From Enoplosus armatus (lineage: Eukaryota > Chordata > Actinopteri > Centrarchiformes > Enoplosidae): 64,000 nucleotides of DNA. Shown in pieces: positions 37,258-50,100 of this stretch. The DNA lies in the NCBI RefSeq assembly GCF_043641665.1, contig NW_027261182.1:135001-199000 (forward strand), given 5' to 3'. The translations under genes were made by a program, and so were the position numbers. The notes below the pieces were generated by a model. It ran no database searches. It saw only the letters and a list, made by a program, of their open reading frames with translations, and was not told the origin of the DNA. Each line of letters starts with the position of its first letter. Positions within the stretch are counted from its first letter, which is position 1.

Positions 37258-40200
37258 GGAAGGCAAAAATATGACTGCATACTGTAGCATGCAAGTGGGT
37301 ATAATTATATGTCGGTTGTTTGCATACATGACACAATCACACACATTTACACCTGCCTCTCCTTATATACTGTACTAAACATAAACACACACACACACAC
37401 TTTTACATTTTGGATCATTGGTAACAAACCAGTAAAGCTCTAAACTGTGATTATCTGCTCTTCTGAGGATCTGGCACTAAAGTCTCACATCTCTCTGCTC
37501 TCAGACTCTCGTCATGACCAGCACTGGACTGAAAGGGTTAACTGCTGTAAATGCTGTTTAGCCCAATATAGCGTTAAACCAGATCCCTGGGGTGTCTGTG
37601 TTACGAGCGTACACAGGTCACTGTGTTACACTGGCGTCCCTCAGTTTGTTTCCACTAAAGACGAAGGAACCTTCCTCTAAGTCTCTGAACTGACGAGCCT
37701 TCACATAACAAACACATTTTCCTGAACCATGCTGTTAAATCTCCTTTACACAGTTCTCATGCAGTAAGTTACTCTTGCTAAGGATGCCTCAGCTTAAAGT
37801 TCACTAAATATAATTCAGATTCTGTCACAATGAAGGTAAGAGATCATGTTGTATGCAGCAGGTGTCTCAAACATCGCACAGCTGTTCTTAAACAGCACGT
37901 TTCTGTGGATTTTCTGTCTTAAGTTCGTTGCCTCCTGCTGCTCTGTTACTCCACTTCTTAAAGAAACAGCGTAGAATGGCAAGACTTCGTGGTCTTTGAT
38001 CCATCTGTAGTTGAGTAATAATGTGACTAGAGATTTGGATCATGGTTTTGAGTCTTGAGTCTTCTTGGTTCTGTCGAGCTCTTCGGGGATTCAGTGAAGA
38101 GTGAGCTCTCTTTGTTAAACAGTGCTCTCGAGATCCTCGATATTTGATTTGCATGAGGAAACCTGAGCTTCAACTTTTTCCTTCTTATTATCCCTGCTGC
38201 GCTGCATCCCATTGCCCTTGTTGTAACCTACAGAAATGACTGGTGGTGCGCCGCCCACAGCCAAGCTGTTATGTTAGTCCGCTATAAGTCAAGGTTTTCT
38301 CTGGAGGTGCAGCCTTGGAAGCTCTCAACAAGATCTGATTTTCACTTGCAAGCTAGCTTTTTTTCACAGAGTCAACCTTAACCCTGTCTGTACCTATCTG
38401 AGATTAGAACAGCTGTTAAAAAGACTTATTCTGTTATAACATCTTACCAACTTTCACATGAAACGTTTTCACATGTCACATACATTATGCAAATTGGTAC
38501 AATCTTTACAATGTTGTACAGGCGCATTTAAGGTATTTCATTAGATATAGGTAGCAGTCTGTACGTCTAAAACATCAACAATAAACCAAACTTAAGAATG
38601 CCGTCTTAAACTTTATTCAGCTGGACCCGCGGCCTTTAGACGACCACAGAGTCCAGACTGAGGAACAGTCCTACTTCCCATTTATCAGATGCTCAGCAGC
38701 ATCCTGGACCTGTGCATTATGGAGATACAGTGCAGTGTGTGTTCATATTCATCAAGTAGCACCACACAGCCGGTCTGCCATAGGGGAGGGCTGCATGGAT
38801 ACAACCCTCTGTTATATTATGGTAGTGATACTGTACAAATATCATGTTATAAAACATTTCTGGAGATTAAATTGAGAAACTGTTGATATGCAAAATGCCC
38901 TGAAGAGCATCACAGTTACACCAGCTAACTTAAATTGACCAATAACCACACCTTGATTGATACTTCATGGTTATAGTAAATCCAAGTCCTGGTCAGTTCA
39001 CAGCCTGCTAACCCTGAACACATGTCCGTCAACTAGCTTTCGACTAGCCGACAACTACAACTAGCTTACTTTTGAGTCGTAGCAGCAGCTCGATATTTAT
39101 ATGGTGAAACATTTCAGGAGCTCTGATGTTTAACTTATCGGCACAATGATGCAGGTTATTTTCACAAATTATCAGAGCTGATTTTTACTTTGTTGGTCTG
39201 ATTTATAAACATGCATCAAAACACATCTTTTCATCCAACTTTGAAATGTATGATAATATATATAAATATATTTTATTGATAATACACTTCTGAGCTCGTT
39301 ACGCAATAACAAGGCCTTCGCTGCAGGAGATCGGAGGTCAATAGAGCGAGCTGCAGCCGGTATGTAAGCTGATGCTCACAGCAGTGTTCACCTCTCACTA
39401 TAGTAACAGGTAATAATAGTGAGTTTCTACATGACTGACTACAAGTTACATATCAAAAGACTGCTGTATGACTCGAACTCCACGAGAAACATTGTTGTAC
39501 GTGCATTTAAAATCATCTCTAAGCCAAACCAGAGGCGTTTCTCTTTTATTTAATCAACTCTCACTCACTCTCTTTCTGCCTATTTCTAAGATGAAATACA
39601 AAACCTAAGCAGATGATCTCTCTCGTGTTAATACCTCTCCTATCTACAGCACAGAACACCCAGCAGGGGACCACAACAGCTAGAGGAAACACTGCTGTCT
39701 AGATATAGTAGAGCTAGACAACAAAGCCTCTTACAGACACACAGAGCAGGATGGAGCTAAGAAAAATAAAATAGAAGGCTGGTCTGTAGAGGGCAATGGG
39801 ACAGAGCAGGACAAAACACAAAAGAGGTTCTTTTTTTAAAGACTAAAAACCCAGAAGCCTGTTAGCTCGTGATCCAGACATGGTGCTTAAAGAAGAGAGA
39901 TGGATATAAAGCTGTTAGTGTGAGTCATATGCAGCACCGGGTCAGGAAGGCTGCTTCAATAAAATCTGTTAAGAGACTGTCGATTACCTAATCACACTGC
40001 ATTGCGTTCATCAGACATAATACTTCTAAATCCACTGCGGCACCTGAAAGTCACACACCTACTCTGATAAGTTAACTTCTGGGTTTTGTCTTCGCTTCTA
40101 AACGGCACAAAATATTAAGGGGAAATTAAGACTTTTTTTTCATACTGTATATATGATAATAATCTTCAACCTGTGGACATTAAAATGTATAAACCTGGAA

Positions 40201-40594
40201 TGACTGGGAGTTCATTTCCCAGTGAGATTACAATATCCTGTTAATAGACCGAACTGGGAGGCAATTTGGGCAAAAGCATCAACCCGGTGATATGTGTTAA
40301 AGCTGCGCTGGTAGCTTTAAACATGGAAAAGCAGCAGGAGGTACTAATTGAATTGAACTCCAATAACGTTTTTTTCTGAGGGTTATAATAAAAGGCCGTT
40401 TGTAATGCCTGCATATTACTCTAAAGGCGTGGGTATGCTCAAAAAGAGGTAGTTTGTGCGATGTGTCGTCGGACCACTTCAGAGGGTAAAAGTGTTTAAA
40501 GTGGTTGGTCGTGGTCACACTCAGAGATGGAGCCGGCCATCGTAGAGAGCCGTGAGAAGCGAGACGCTACAATGATTTAAATACAGTAATAAAG

Positions 40595-40645
40595 GCGCAG
40601 CCTTCATAGTGTAATACACAAGAAAAGTGACAAGTTCAAGTCCCG
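40595..40645 (+). mobile_element. possible tRNA-derived SINE head
   Basis: gttcaagtcc at 40634-40643 fits an RNA polymerase III B box, and cttcatagtgt about 33 bp upstream loosely resembles an A box. A full tRNA cloverleaf is not evident, so a decayed SINE head is more likely than a tRNA gene. Chance is quite possible. Confidence 0.25.
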
Positions 40646-41795
40646 CCAACACACCTGACCATGGTTGGTATCAAGAGTTACAGAAATTGCTGTATTTCAT
40701 ACCCATTATTTAAAAATAAAAAGCCCTTGTTTAGTTTCAAGGATACTTGTCAAGGTTTTAGAAATTGGTATTCTTTCCTTCATTCTTGAAAAACTTTTTT
40801 CCGGGTATGTGGGTTTCATCCGCCGACAGTGGGATATCATCAGCTGGAGCTACAGGGCATGTCTGCTACAAACAAGCCTGCTTCTTTGCAGTTATCGTCA
40901 TGTCACATTGTTATCATAGTTACTGTGATGTACAGATACAAACCGCTACAGGCTGTTTTGCATTGAAAGATCAGACCATGTGCTGCTGCGCTGGGTTCCA
41001 TCAAACAACAGACCATGTTACTTTTGTTCCTGAGAATATCTGCTGTCAATCACACGCCATAGGTTTTCTGCTATCAGCGTTAACCAGAGCTAAAAAACAT
41101 GCCGGGGATGGAAATACAAATAAGGTGTGCAACAAAATTGAACCAAAAATGTCCCGTATTATGTCACTGATTTAATTTTGTATTGCATTTGTAGTTGTTT
41201 CTGCAAATTCTGCACCACAGGCAGAATTTCATGACGCCTGCAAGCTGCCTTTGAGGATAAGAGGTGTTTTTGCCTGGTTACACTATTTGATATACACTAT
41301 TTAAATATCACAATTTTACTTAGAGCTCATACTTCCCATGAATCATGCATCGCTCTGTTTTCAATCATCAGAAGTTTTATATATATATATAGTTATATAC
41401 GTTTATGCTGTTTTTACAGTATAAAATTCAAGCAAAAATCTACGATCGTTATAGTTAAAATTCTGTCAGGAAATGAGAGCAAAGGTAATAGATGGAGAGA
41501 AAAGCAAAGTAGAAACAGGTCAGGCAGAAAGCAGACAGAGAGGAAAAAGTCTGCAATTTATCTACATAAGTATCTTTCACATTAAAAATGCAGTCAGAAA
41601 TGCTGGCTATGTAAATAACCCATTTCTCAACATCACCTCAACAGAGAAAGACGGGGGGGGGGGGAAAGAGAGAGATTGGAGATGTGGACAGAAAAAGAGG
41701 GAATGGAGAATTCAAAAGCAAAAGGAAGAAAGTGTTATTAGTCAAACAGTCTGAGAGGAGAGAGTCGAAGAGCAGAAGCTGTCAGTCTCTCTTAC

Positions 41796-41836
41796 CTTGA
41801 CATTTGGCTTCCTCGTTGAGAATCCTCTGTACCATC
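41796..41836 (-). CDS. dock3: dock3 coding exon 3 (41-nt exon, SH3 core)
   Basis: This very short exon is bounded by acceptor tttctttcag|GATGG and donor GTCAAG|GTAAGA. Its first two bases complete the split Gly codon, followed by WYRGFSTRKPNVK, about residues 42-54. WYRG carries the conserved tryptophan of the SH3 ligand-binding surface. Human DOCK3 reads WYRGVSTKKPNVK here. The exon ends in phase 0. At 41 nt, between introns of about 5.2 kb and 16.8 kb, it is too short for simple ORF scanning. Its identity rests on the exact splice sites, the phase on both sides and the peptide match. Confidence 0.93.
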
Positions 41837-43535
41837 CTGAAAGAAAACACAAACATGAGTGACTAAGACAGTCGAGTCGACAGAGATTCAGTGAAGAGAT
41901 AAAAAACGTTATGAGTCAGCGGGTTGAATGACTGAATATGCGAGGCGACTTTGGCTTGAACATTTCAGCATTTTCCAACAGCAAGAAAAAAAACTCCATC
42001 TAAAAAGGACCATACCAGTGAATGGAAACTGTTATATACGTCAACATATATCAGCAGTAACAGTACAAAGTGTTCAGTGTGGGGCTAAAACTTGCAAATA
42101 CACTAGCATGGTCCCATCACAAGTCAACAAAGCTGGAAATGAGTCTGAAATTGTCCTTAAAATGTAAAAAAGGTCACAGGTTTATATCTGTCAAGTACAA
42201 GTACAAGCCTGAACTATAATCTACACGTATGTTGGCAGAAAAAGTAAAATGATAACATTTCATGTGAAGATGCAACATGTTTTAGCGTCACGCTGCACTG
42301 AAGAGGACAACAGTCGGCAATCCAGCAATCAATATTTATTTAGTCAGTATTCTCTCTATTGAGTGTGTGTGGATGTTTGGGTGGGACTAGTTCACAGCCT
42401 GAGGTGTGTGTGCAAACTTAAAAAACGTGGTCATTCTCAGTTCTTGAGTTGTGAAGAGCATCTTTTTTCAGGATTTCTAAGCAGAGTTATGGATGTTTAT
42501 TTGCGATGGACATCTGTGAGAACTCAAACATCATTAGCAGAAGTCTGCCACTGCTCAGCCCCGACTGTTTGAAGTCCAGAGTCAGAACCAGAACCAGATC
42601 AGCGAGCTGGGGAAAGGTCTGGGTTCACACTACTACTACTACTACCCTGCGACCTGTAGTACATGACCCATTTGTGTGTGTGCATGTGGGCAAGTGATGA
42701 TCCACTTCCTCCTCCTGCCAGAACAACAGTTCTTTCCACATGGACGAACATTCATCAGATGCCTCTGCGGAGTAGAAAGCTGTCATGAAGGTTGACTCAA
42801 CTTGAAGTAAAGCCTCGACAGCTGAAATGACGTGTGTCAAGGGACTAAATATGTACAAGGGAGCACCCAGACATCCTCTCAGGCTGTGGGGACATCATTC
42901 GTCTCAATCCAAGTGGAAATAAAAATGATTGTGTCTCCGGCGCTTGGAAATGTAAGGCTTGGGTGACCACTGTCTGTCAGTGACAGAGTGCAGCAAAGGA
43001 GACATTTATTTATGTCAAAATGATGCAAATTATTCCTTTGACCTTCTTAGACTACCACAGTGTACACTGCTATACTTTACCAGTAGTACAACAGTCATTA
43101 ACTGAATTTCCACAATGTCTATCTTGTGCTCCACAACATGTTTAAAGACAGTTCTGTAATGAAACTGTTTAGAAATGTCCTAAAATACATAAACATAAAA
43201 TAATGGCACCAATGAAACCTGATAATCAATCATAACCTGTTCCTGATTAAACATTCAGAAAAGTGTTCCAGTGATACCGACGCTAACACCGATCAGCCAG
43301 GATGCTTCATATTAGCTTCCATCTTATCTTCTTGCAAAATCTCGAGATCCATTTCTCAACAGTTCGACATAATCTGATGGAGGCTTAATTGGTTGGTTAA
43401 TTAATAACCAATCAAGATCCATTTATCACCCTCGTTAAGATGGCTGTGTTTACTCCCCAGCCTCCCATCTATATGGAAATCAGACTGGGGCAGGACCAGC
43501 AGTGTCTGGGCCTATTTGTAAGGGCTGACATGAGG

Positions 43536-43536
<1 letters not shown>

Positions 43537-43593
<57 letters not shown>
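43537..43593 (+). repeat. (TG)n microsatellite, 57 bp
   Basis: Uninterrupted array in intron 2. Confidence 0.97.
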
Positions 43594-43595
<2 letters not shown>

Positions 43596-44189
43596 AGCAG
43601 GTGCATGTATGTGCCTAATTTGTCTGTTGTCATACAGCTTTTCTCTGAAGAAGAGTAATCATCTCGCCTCCCGATCCACGCGGCTCACTAAGCGGTTATT
43701 AGAATAATCATTTTGCAACGTTATCGAAAGAATCCACAATAATAATCTGTGTAAATTATCTCTGAGCGGGAGGCAGAACTCAAGGAGCCACTTTGGTCGA
43801 GCTAATGCAGGTTCAGCCTGAACTTATTATGAATACAGCATCATACAATAGATTTCAGGTTTCCATCAAGCTAAAATACGAGTCTTAATGCTGCTTCATG
43901 TCCCCGTAGAGGACACCTCAAGCTAGTTTATGAAAAAAGGAATTGCTTGTTGATGCAGTAATAGAACCCAAGAGGGCGTGCGGTAATGACATAGTAATAA
44001 TAGACGTGCGAGCTGCAGCTGAGCCACCGAGCTACTCACTGTGAACGCAGAGTGTTCAGTTTATACGACGCTGCCAACGCGCAGGTATTGACTGATTATT
44101 GTCAAATCAGCATCTGTGCCAACATTAATAAAACGCAGGCCAAGAAGAAAAGAAACAAATACAGAATCCTGAGGAAAGGAAGATCAGGA

Positions 44190-44340
44190 GCATCCACAGT
44201 TCGACCACGTTTTTCAGAGTGGATGTCAAAACACCACCTGAAGCTCAACCTGGACAAGACGGAGTTTGCGTTCCTCGGGGGGGTGGGACTGCTCACCGAG
44301 ACCAGTCCATCACCATGACAACACTGTGGTGGTGCCAACT
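44190..44340 (+). pseudogene. LINE (L2-like) reverse-transcriptase fragment
   Basis: The plus-strand frame reads SEWMSKHHLKLNLDKTEFAF (W at 44220), the signature that lies just after the catalytic region in L2/CR1-type non-LTR reverse transcriptases of fish. The next part, with tccatcaccatgacaacact, fits the usual continuation in another frame, so a frameshift lies in the G-run near 44277-44285. Only about 50 residues remain. It is a dead insertion in intron 2, antisense to dock3. The clade call (L2 rather than a relative) is tentative. Confidence 0.7.
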
Positions 44341-47044
44341 TGGAGGGCAAGGAAGCAGGGAGTCCCTTTTGTTCAGAGGGAACCAATCATTTCCTAACTG
44401 TTACACTTGCTCATGTCTGTGTTCGGATGCTAACTTGTAGCATTAGCTTTGAAAAATAATTTGGGTGGGTTGGCTCAGCCCACCCTCTTTTACTGCCGTG
44501 TTCATTAAGACAACTCATTTGGAACGATTAGTCTGAACATCCGTGGTTTTTATGTTCCTCCTTTAGAAAGAGCGGCTCTGTTTTTTGGGGTGCCATGTTG
44601 CCTCCTTTAGTTTGATCTTTAGTCCAGGAGTTAAATCTGCAACACATATAATTCAAAATCGGTCTGAATTGACTGCAGACGTATGGCTCAGAGGGACAAG
44701 ATTGTTTCATGTGCTATGCTAAACTAAAGATAAAGAACAACAGAGTCCTATATGTATTGAACCACACATCACAGCCTGGTTGTTTCAGGGTTATTCACCT
44801 ACAGCTCGCTCCTGGACATCCACAACAGCAGCAGCTCGCTACGGAAGATTTGATTCCGCTGGAAAGCCTCTCCAAAATAATGAGAGGCTGTTCTTAGCGG
44901 TGACTACGGGCACTTCAGTAATGCTGACAGTCAAAATCTCACACTTTAAGCTGCTGCTACGCCCTTAATCGAAGTCTAATGCCTGCTCAAGTGTTATGAC
45001 TGCAATCTATATTTTAAGAATGGAACTTGGGGGCTGCATTCCCGCAGCCTGGCTGCCATCTCCACATCACTGTCATTATAGTCATTGAGTTTCAGTCTGG
45101 GGATAATTTGGCATTAGTGCAGGCAGAGAAGTGCTAGCCACAGTGCAAGAGGGCAGGGAGGATCTTCCTAGCACCTTCAACACTCAGTGTACTTTCTAAA
45201 TAAAAGCTCTGCAGTATTTCTGCAGCAGCTGAATTGGTAATGATGACACACCCACTCACACACACTATGGATACCCACCAACTACACAAAAACAGGGGGG
45301 GGGGGGGTATTCTCTTTTCAGATAATGACAGAAGCTGGGGGAGTCTTGGACAACAGTTAGCCCTGGCTTTCTCTGAGAGTCACTGTGTGTGTTAAAGGGA
45401 AAGCTGTGATGCCAGCTTCTGCCACAAGGGCTCAGATAATAGCCCCTGTCCCTCGCTAAATTAGATGCTGATTGGATGCCATGAAGGCTTAAATATGAGG
45501 CTGGTCAATACAAGCAGACGTGGAGGGGAGGAAGAGAAGAGGATTGTAGGAGATGACAACGCAGCGGGAAGAGGAGGCCAGAAGGAGCCCCCCCCCCACT
45601 GTCTCTCTCACTCTCTCATGGGCATCTCCCTCCGCGGGTAAAGACCCAATCAGCCTCCGACACTGGATCGATGGTAGCGGACTGCTCAGCTGTGGCTAAT
45701 GAAGCACATACTCACTCATTATCTGCGAGAGACAACACTTCCTGGCTTCAGACGCATCCTGGCATGAGCTGCTAATTTCCGTGAGTCAAACTAGGAATAA
45801 CAATGGGAGTAACATGGGCTAATAACTTGGGCTCTCGTCCAGGCCCGCACACGGCCGTTACAAGCCGTTTGCACTCGTTATTCGAGGGAAGTACGGATGC
45901 AGCAATGAGAACGAGTATCAGTTTGTTTTTTGCTGTGTGCATTAATATGGAAGCTCTTCTATCTCTCCTGAAAATCTGGGGGAAACGGATTTGATTCATT
46001 ACAGATTTACAACATTTTAGATGAAGCTACATGAAGTAACTCAGCAGTGTGAACTTATAGTCACTCAGTAACTGATGCAGGAACATACAAAAGGTCAATC
46101 ATCTTGACGCATCGGTTACTTTTCACACATACACCATTAATGTCGTACGATAATACAGTTTACTTACTAACAGTCTGCCTTTGTTGGTACTATGCTACAT
46201 GTCTTGGCACCTTACTGCCACCAACTGTCGACCAGTGGAATTCAATGGACAATGGACAGGAATGTGTATCGTGTCACCCTACTACTACTAGTAGGATTCC
46301 CCTAGAAGACCATCTGATGAAGAGAGCAGCATGGGAGCAGGTACCTTATTCAGGTGATCGACTGGAATTTCTAATGTGTTTTGTGTTTGTCTTGAGGTTT
46401 ATGTAAATGTGGCGCCTCTGAATAATCCAACAACATATGTTAGGCTTCAATCTCGGTTCCATGAACACACCAACTCATTCTGAGCAGAGGTTTAAAGGTT
46501 CCTCGGAAGATCATTGAATACCTTCATCAGTGCCATAAGAGCAGCTCTGTGACATTAACGTTACTCACAGTCACACTGTAGTCGTTCTGATTACACGTTC
46601 TCAAGAGTTCTTAAGTTCCGCAGGTTAAAGCTTTGGTTACCTGTCTCAATGTGTTTCATTTGTACACAGCAGGAAGCAGCGATTCATAGCTCTTCTAAAC
46701 CAGTTTCTTCTCCTTTTCGGCACAGTTTAAAACTGATAAAACATACATGTTTCGTCTGATAACCAGTGGTTCCTAACTGGTTTAGCCTCAAGGTCCAAGT
46801 TTTCCCTTTGACGTCACTCCACACATTCTTATTCTTATTCAGACGCAACAGTCCTCTCCAACCCTGGAGGATGTTTACAGTGATTACTGCATATGATCTC
46901 CACCTTCACTGCCTCTCTCCACTCCTGCTGCTTAAGTGATGTTCCAGTGTTGCAGTAACAATGATCAAGGACGTTACTGCTGTATCAAACATCCACCCCC
47001 ACTGTATCTCAAGGAGCTATCCATCAGATAGGTAGAAGCCTTAC

Positions 47045-47128
47045 CTTCACATTTTTCCAGAATCTGAACCGTCTCTCCCACCTCCAGAGCCAAACCCTGA
47101 GTCACTGAGCCCCGGAAGGTGCAGATCA
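47045..47128 (-). CDS. dock3: dock3 coding exon 2 (start of SH3 domain)
   Basis: This 84-nt exon runs from acceptor caacag|TG to donor GAAG|GTAAGG. It starts in phase 1, completing a Val codon begun in the missing exon 1, and encodes 27 full codons including ICTFRGSV, LALEVGETVQIL and EKCE. These match the start of the DOCK3 SH3 domain (human has ICSFRGSV and LEIGETVQILEKCEG), about residues 14-40 in mammalian numbering. In the DOCK-A/B families the SH3 domain binds the proline-rich tail of ELMO proteins, and so helps control the Rac exchange activity of the distant DHR-2 domain in the cytoplasm. DOCK4, the closest paralogue, fits less well. The exon ends one base into a Gly codon, which exon 3 completes. 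Confidence 0.95.
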
Positions 47129-50100
47129 CTGTTGAGACAGAAAGAGATGAAAAGATATTAGAAACTGCGATGAAATGTGTGGAACGGCAGCAACTATTTA
47201 TATTCATTATCAATAAATACAGATATCACTTTTTATTCCTCAAACATCTTTTAGCAAAGTTCACAAAACACATGAAGAAAGCTGCGCCCTCATCTGCTTT
47301 CATCATCCCCTCATTTCATCCACCGTCACCGTCTGCCCGTCCCGTGACAGCTGCATGACGTTAGCATCAGAGCCTGGCTGGACACATCCGGCCCTTGCTG
47401 TACCAGCCAGTGTTGATGTTAATAATCCTCATGACTGCACCAGTGCACCCAGAAAACAACAGACCTCAGAGCTTATTCTAGTGTTGGAGTCACTGTCAGT
47501 CACTCCGTAGAGAACTCAAATGTAAAATATTGAAATTTTACCCAAAATAAATGCATTCCTGGTCGAAGACCAAACTTTTCTCCCTAGCTATGTCTTTCCT
47601 TGTGCATCTCCACACACTCTTAGTATGCTGCTTAATATGGTGATCTGTGAAATTGATGCTACATTCGGACCATGTTGGGCGTTGGATATTGGCTGCTGTA
47701 AATATGGCATGGCGACTGGGAAAAGAGCCTAGTTGTGATGAGAAGTAGAATATGCTTCTTTTTTTATTCACAGAGAAGGACAGTGTGTCAGTGCAACAGA
47801 TAAACATCATTCATGCTCGATGTTCAAAGTACAGAGAATAAAACTGTTATAGTCAGTAATAACTAACACAATCAAGTCACATGTTCAAAGGACTCAAAGG
47901 TTTAAGTAGTATGTGTAGTTTAATACAACGTGTTGTGCTGAAAGACTAGTGTGAAAAATAAGGATTAGAAAAATGAAAGATACATCATTATTAATATATG
48001 CCAAAAAATGAAATGTAAATATGTCACACGTGCAGAAATGTAGGGAGACAAGGCTGAGGTCAAAGTTGAAAACATGTTTTGAACACTTTTACAGTACTAA
48101 CCTGCATATTATAATATATAAAATCATGTTTTCGAGGTCTGACTTTACCACTGAACACACCGAAAGGATCAATGACTGCACACTAAATGTAAATCGCTCA
48201 GCAGGAAGTCAGAGATAAAACTCCAGCCCAAAGGCAAACCAGCACTTTCCACTTGTCTGTGTTGGTGTCTTTCTGTGAAGAGGTGAGCTTGGGCCACGAC
48301 TGCAGTCTGTTCTGAATGTAGAACAAGCATCAAGACAGGACAAGATCTTAACTCTCTATCTGCTCTGTCTTTGTCTGTTTCACTGGTGGTTTCAAATAAG
48401 TGTCTGTGTTGGAGGACGGTACATCTGAGGTCACAGCAGTCTATTTCCGCTGTTGCTCTCTCATTCAGTCTGTGGTGAATCAACTCGAAGACAAAGCCAA
48501 CTTTAAGACATGGTCACGCTCCTCAGGCCTCTTGACAGTCGCTCTGTCTCTCTGTTTGTCACTGTCTCTATATATAGTGTTCGGCTGTTATTGCAACTGT
48601 TGGTCTAATAGTTTACAAATCCAGACAAATCCCCCGTATTATCAGTGTTGCTCAGCAGTACACAGGCTTGACACAATGCTGTATGTATTATATAATTTAT
48701 TTTCTAAGAAAAGGTTTTAAGAAGAATGGCCCAAAATGATTTTCCTAAGATGCAGAATGAGTCAGTTTCAAAGCGTGCTTATGTAAGACAAAACAAGTCA
48801 AAACAAAACTCAAAGAATGTAAAAGCAGGCAGAAAACTGAACAGCAGGTTTGTGAAAGCTGTTTGCCACAAAACATACATAAAACACATTAAAAGTACTA
48901 CTCCAATTTCATAAAATCATAACCGCTTTCTTTTTTACCCCATTTACCATTTATGCTCACCATTTGTCTGCGTAGACATTCAATCTATTTACTTTTTGTA
49001 ATTACCTCTCTATGTGGTAAATTTCCAGTATAGTAAAAACTGTACTACTGTACAAACAGTACTGCTGCTGCTTCACATTAAAAGTGTTCAGCTGGCACAA
49101 TACCAGGTGACTTTTACTGTTAAAATGCGTCAAAAAAAACAGACATCGGCCATTTTCGTCATTTTGTGGCGGCGGATCAGTTTTGAATATTGCAGGCTGC
49201 TCACCTCGCTGTGTCCTGCTGCCGAGTGCAGCATGAAATCAAACCACAGTTACAGTTATTATTGTCGGACTTCTCTATTAAAAACCTGAGTTTGTTTGGC
49301 TGCGCTGTAAACAGTTACAACAGTTCTGTGTTGTATTCCTGAGAGGCAGCTGCTCGCGGACTGTTTGCTGTAGTATTAAACTGCGCTTGCTACCACGCGT
49401 AATAAGGGACGTTGCCAAATCGACCAGGACTGAAAGTGCGAAGGATTACAACTGTAAGGAAAAAAGATCAAATCAATCGAACCGAGGCAGCGTCACCTTA
49501 AGTGTGCCACCCAACACACACCAACACGTCGCAGTGTGTCCTGACTGACTGCGGCGAGGACACACACCTCATGTCTCTGTCTGCCATCGTCTCTCTGTCG
49601 CCGTCACCGTCTGTCTCTGTGTCACTGACGCCACTCTCTCTCTCTGTCACTGTCACGCTCTGGGTCTCCATTAATAACGCCCCCCCTCCCCTCTCATTTG
49701 TTCATTGTAACCTGCTGTCATCACTGTCGCTCTGTCATTGTCGCTGGCCTTGTCAGTCTGTCATTTGTTTGATGCAACTGCCAGAAAGCCTCCGTGTTCT
49801 CACTCCGTCTTGGCTTCTGCTCGGACCAAATGTGGAAAAGAAAGATGAATTGAAGCCGTGTCCACGAGAGGAGGCCAACGGGGCAGGATGGATGTCACCA
49901 GAGCTCACACTGAGTTTAAGAGATAAAGGGAAATTCACTGTAAAACTGTTTAAGCTTCTACTTCAAAGCGTTTCCCTGCTGCCTTAAACATGTGAGTTAA
50001 CTGAACAATTAGTTCAACGTCAACCAACCGAGTTAAGTCAACTGAACTTGAGATAAAAAGTTCAATAAGTTTAAGGTTTACACTAACATTACAGTCAGAT

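Larger units (their letters stand above)
24979..41795 (-). other. dock3 intron 3 (16.8 kb)
   Basis: GT-AG intron between exons 3 and 4. It contains a possible tRNA-derived sequence at 40.6 kb, a 37-bp satellite at 36496-36902, a 1.39-kb pyrimidine tract at 31570-32959, several CA/TG arrays and remnants of common fish dispersed repeats near 25.1 and 27.0 kb. The stretches 29.0-31.5 kb and 37.4-40.5 kb show nothing I can name. Confidence 0.9.
41837..47044 (-). other. dock3 intron 2 (5208 bp)
   Basis: GT-AG intron between exons 2 and 3. It holds a degenerate LINE reverse-transcriptase fragment near 44.2 kb, a 57-bp (TG)n array at 43537-43593, and low-repeat DNA at 43.37-43.90 and 45.0-46.0 kb that looks like candidate conserved noncoding sequence. 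No other exon is visible. Confidence 0.9.

Noticed and set aside
40765..41175. 136-codon plus-strand open frame rich in Cys and His
   Set aside because: No zinc-finger spacing or other domain pattern can be made out; probably chance or an old repeat.
44462..44490. Short hairpin gggtggg/cccaccc
   Set aside because: Only seven perfect pairs with no neighbouring gene end or other signal, so too weak to report.
2223..47128. Assignment of the gene to dock4 or dock1/2/5 instead of dock3
   Set aside because: HKVDLFYK, LLSGHLTQDQ and HLGLDLVPRKEF fit DOCK3 closely, while DOCK4 and the DOCK-A members differ at several of these positions.
49502..49987. 161-codon plus-strand open frame
   Set aside because: Its first half is low-complexity tctctgtc sequence giving Ser, Leu and Val runs, and the rest resembles no known protein.
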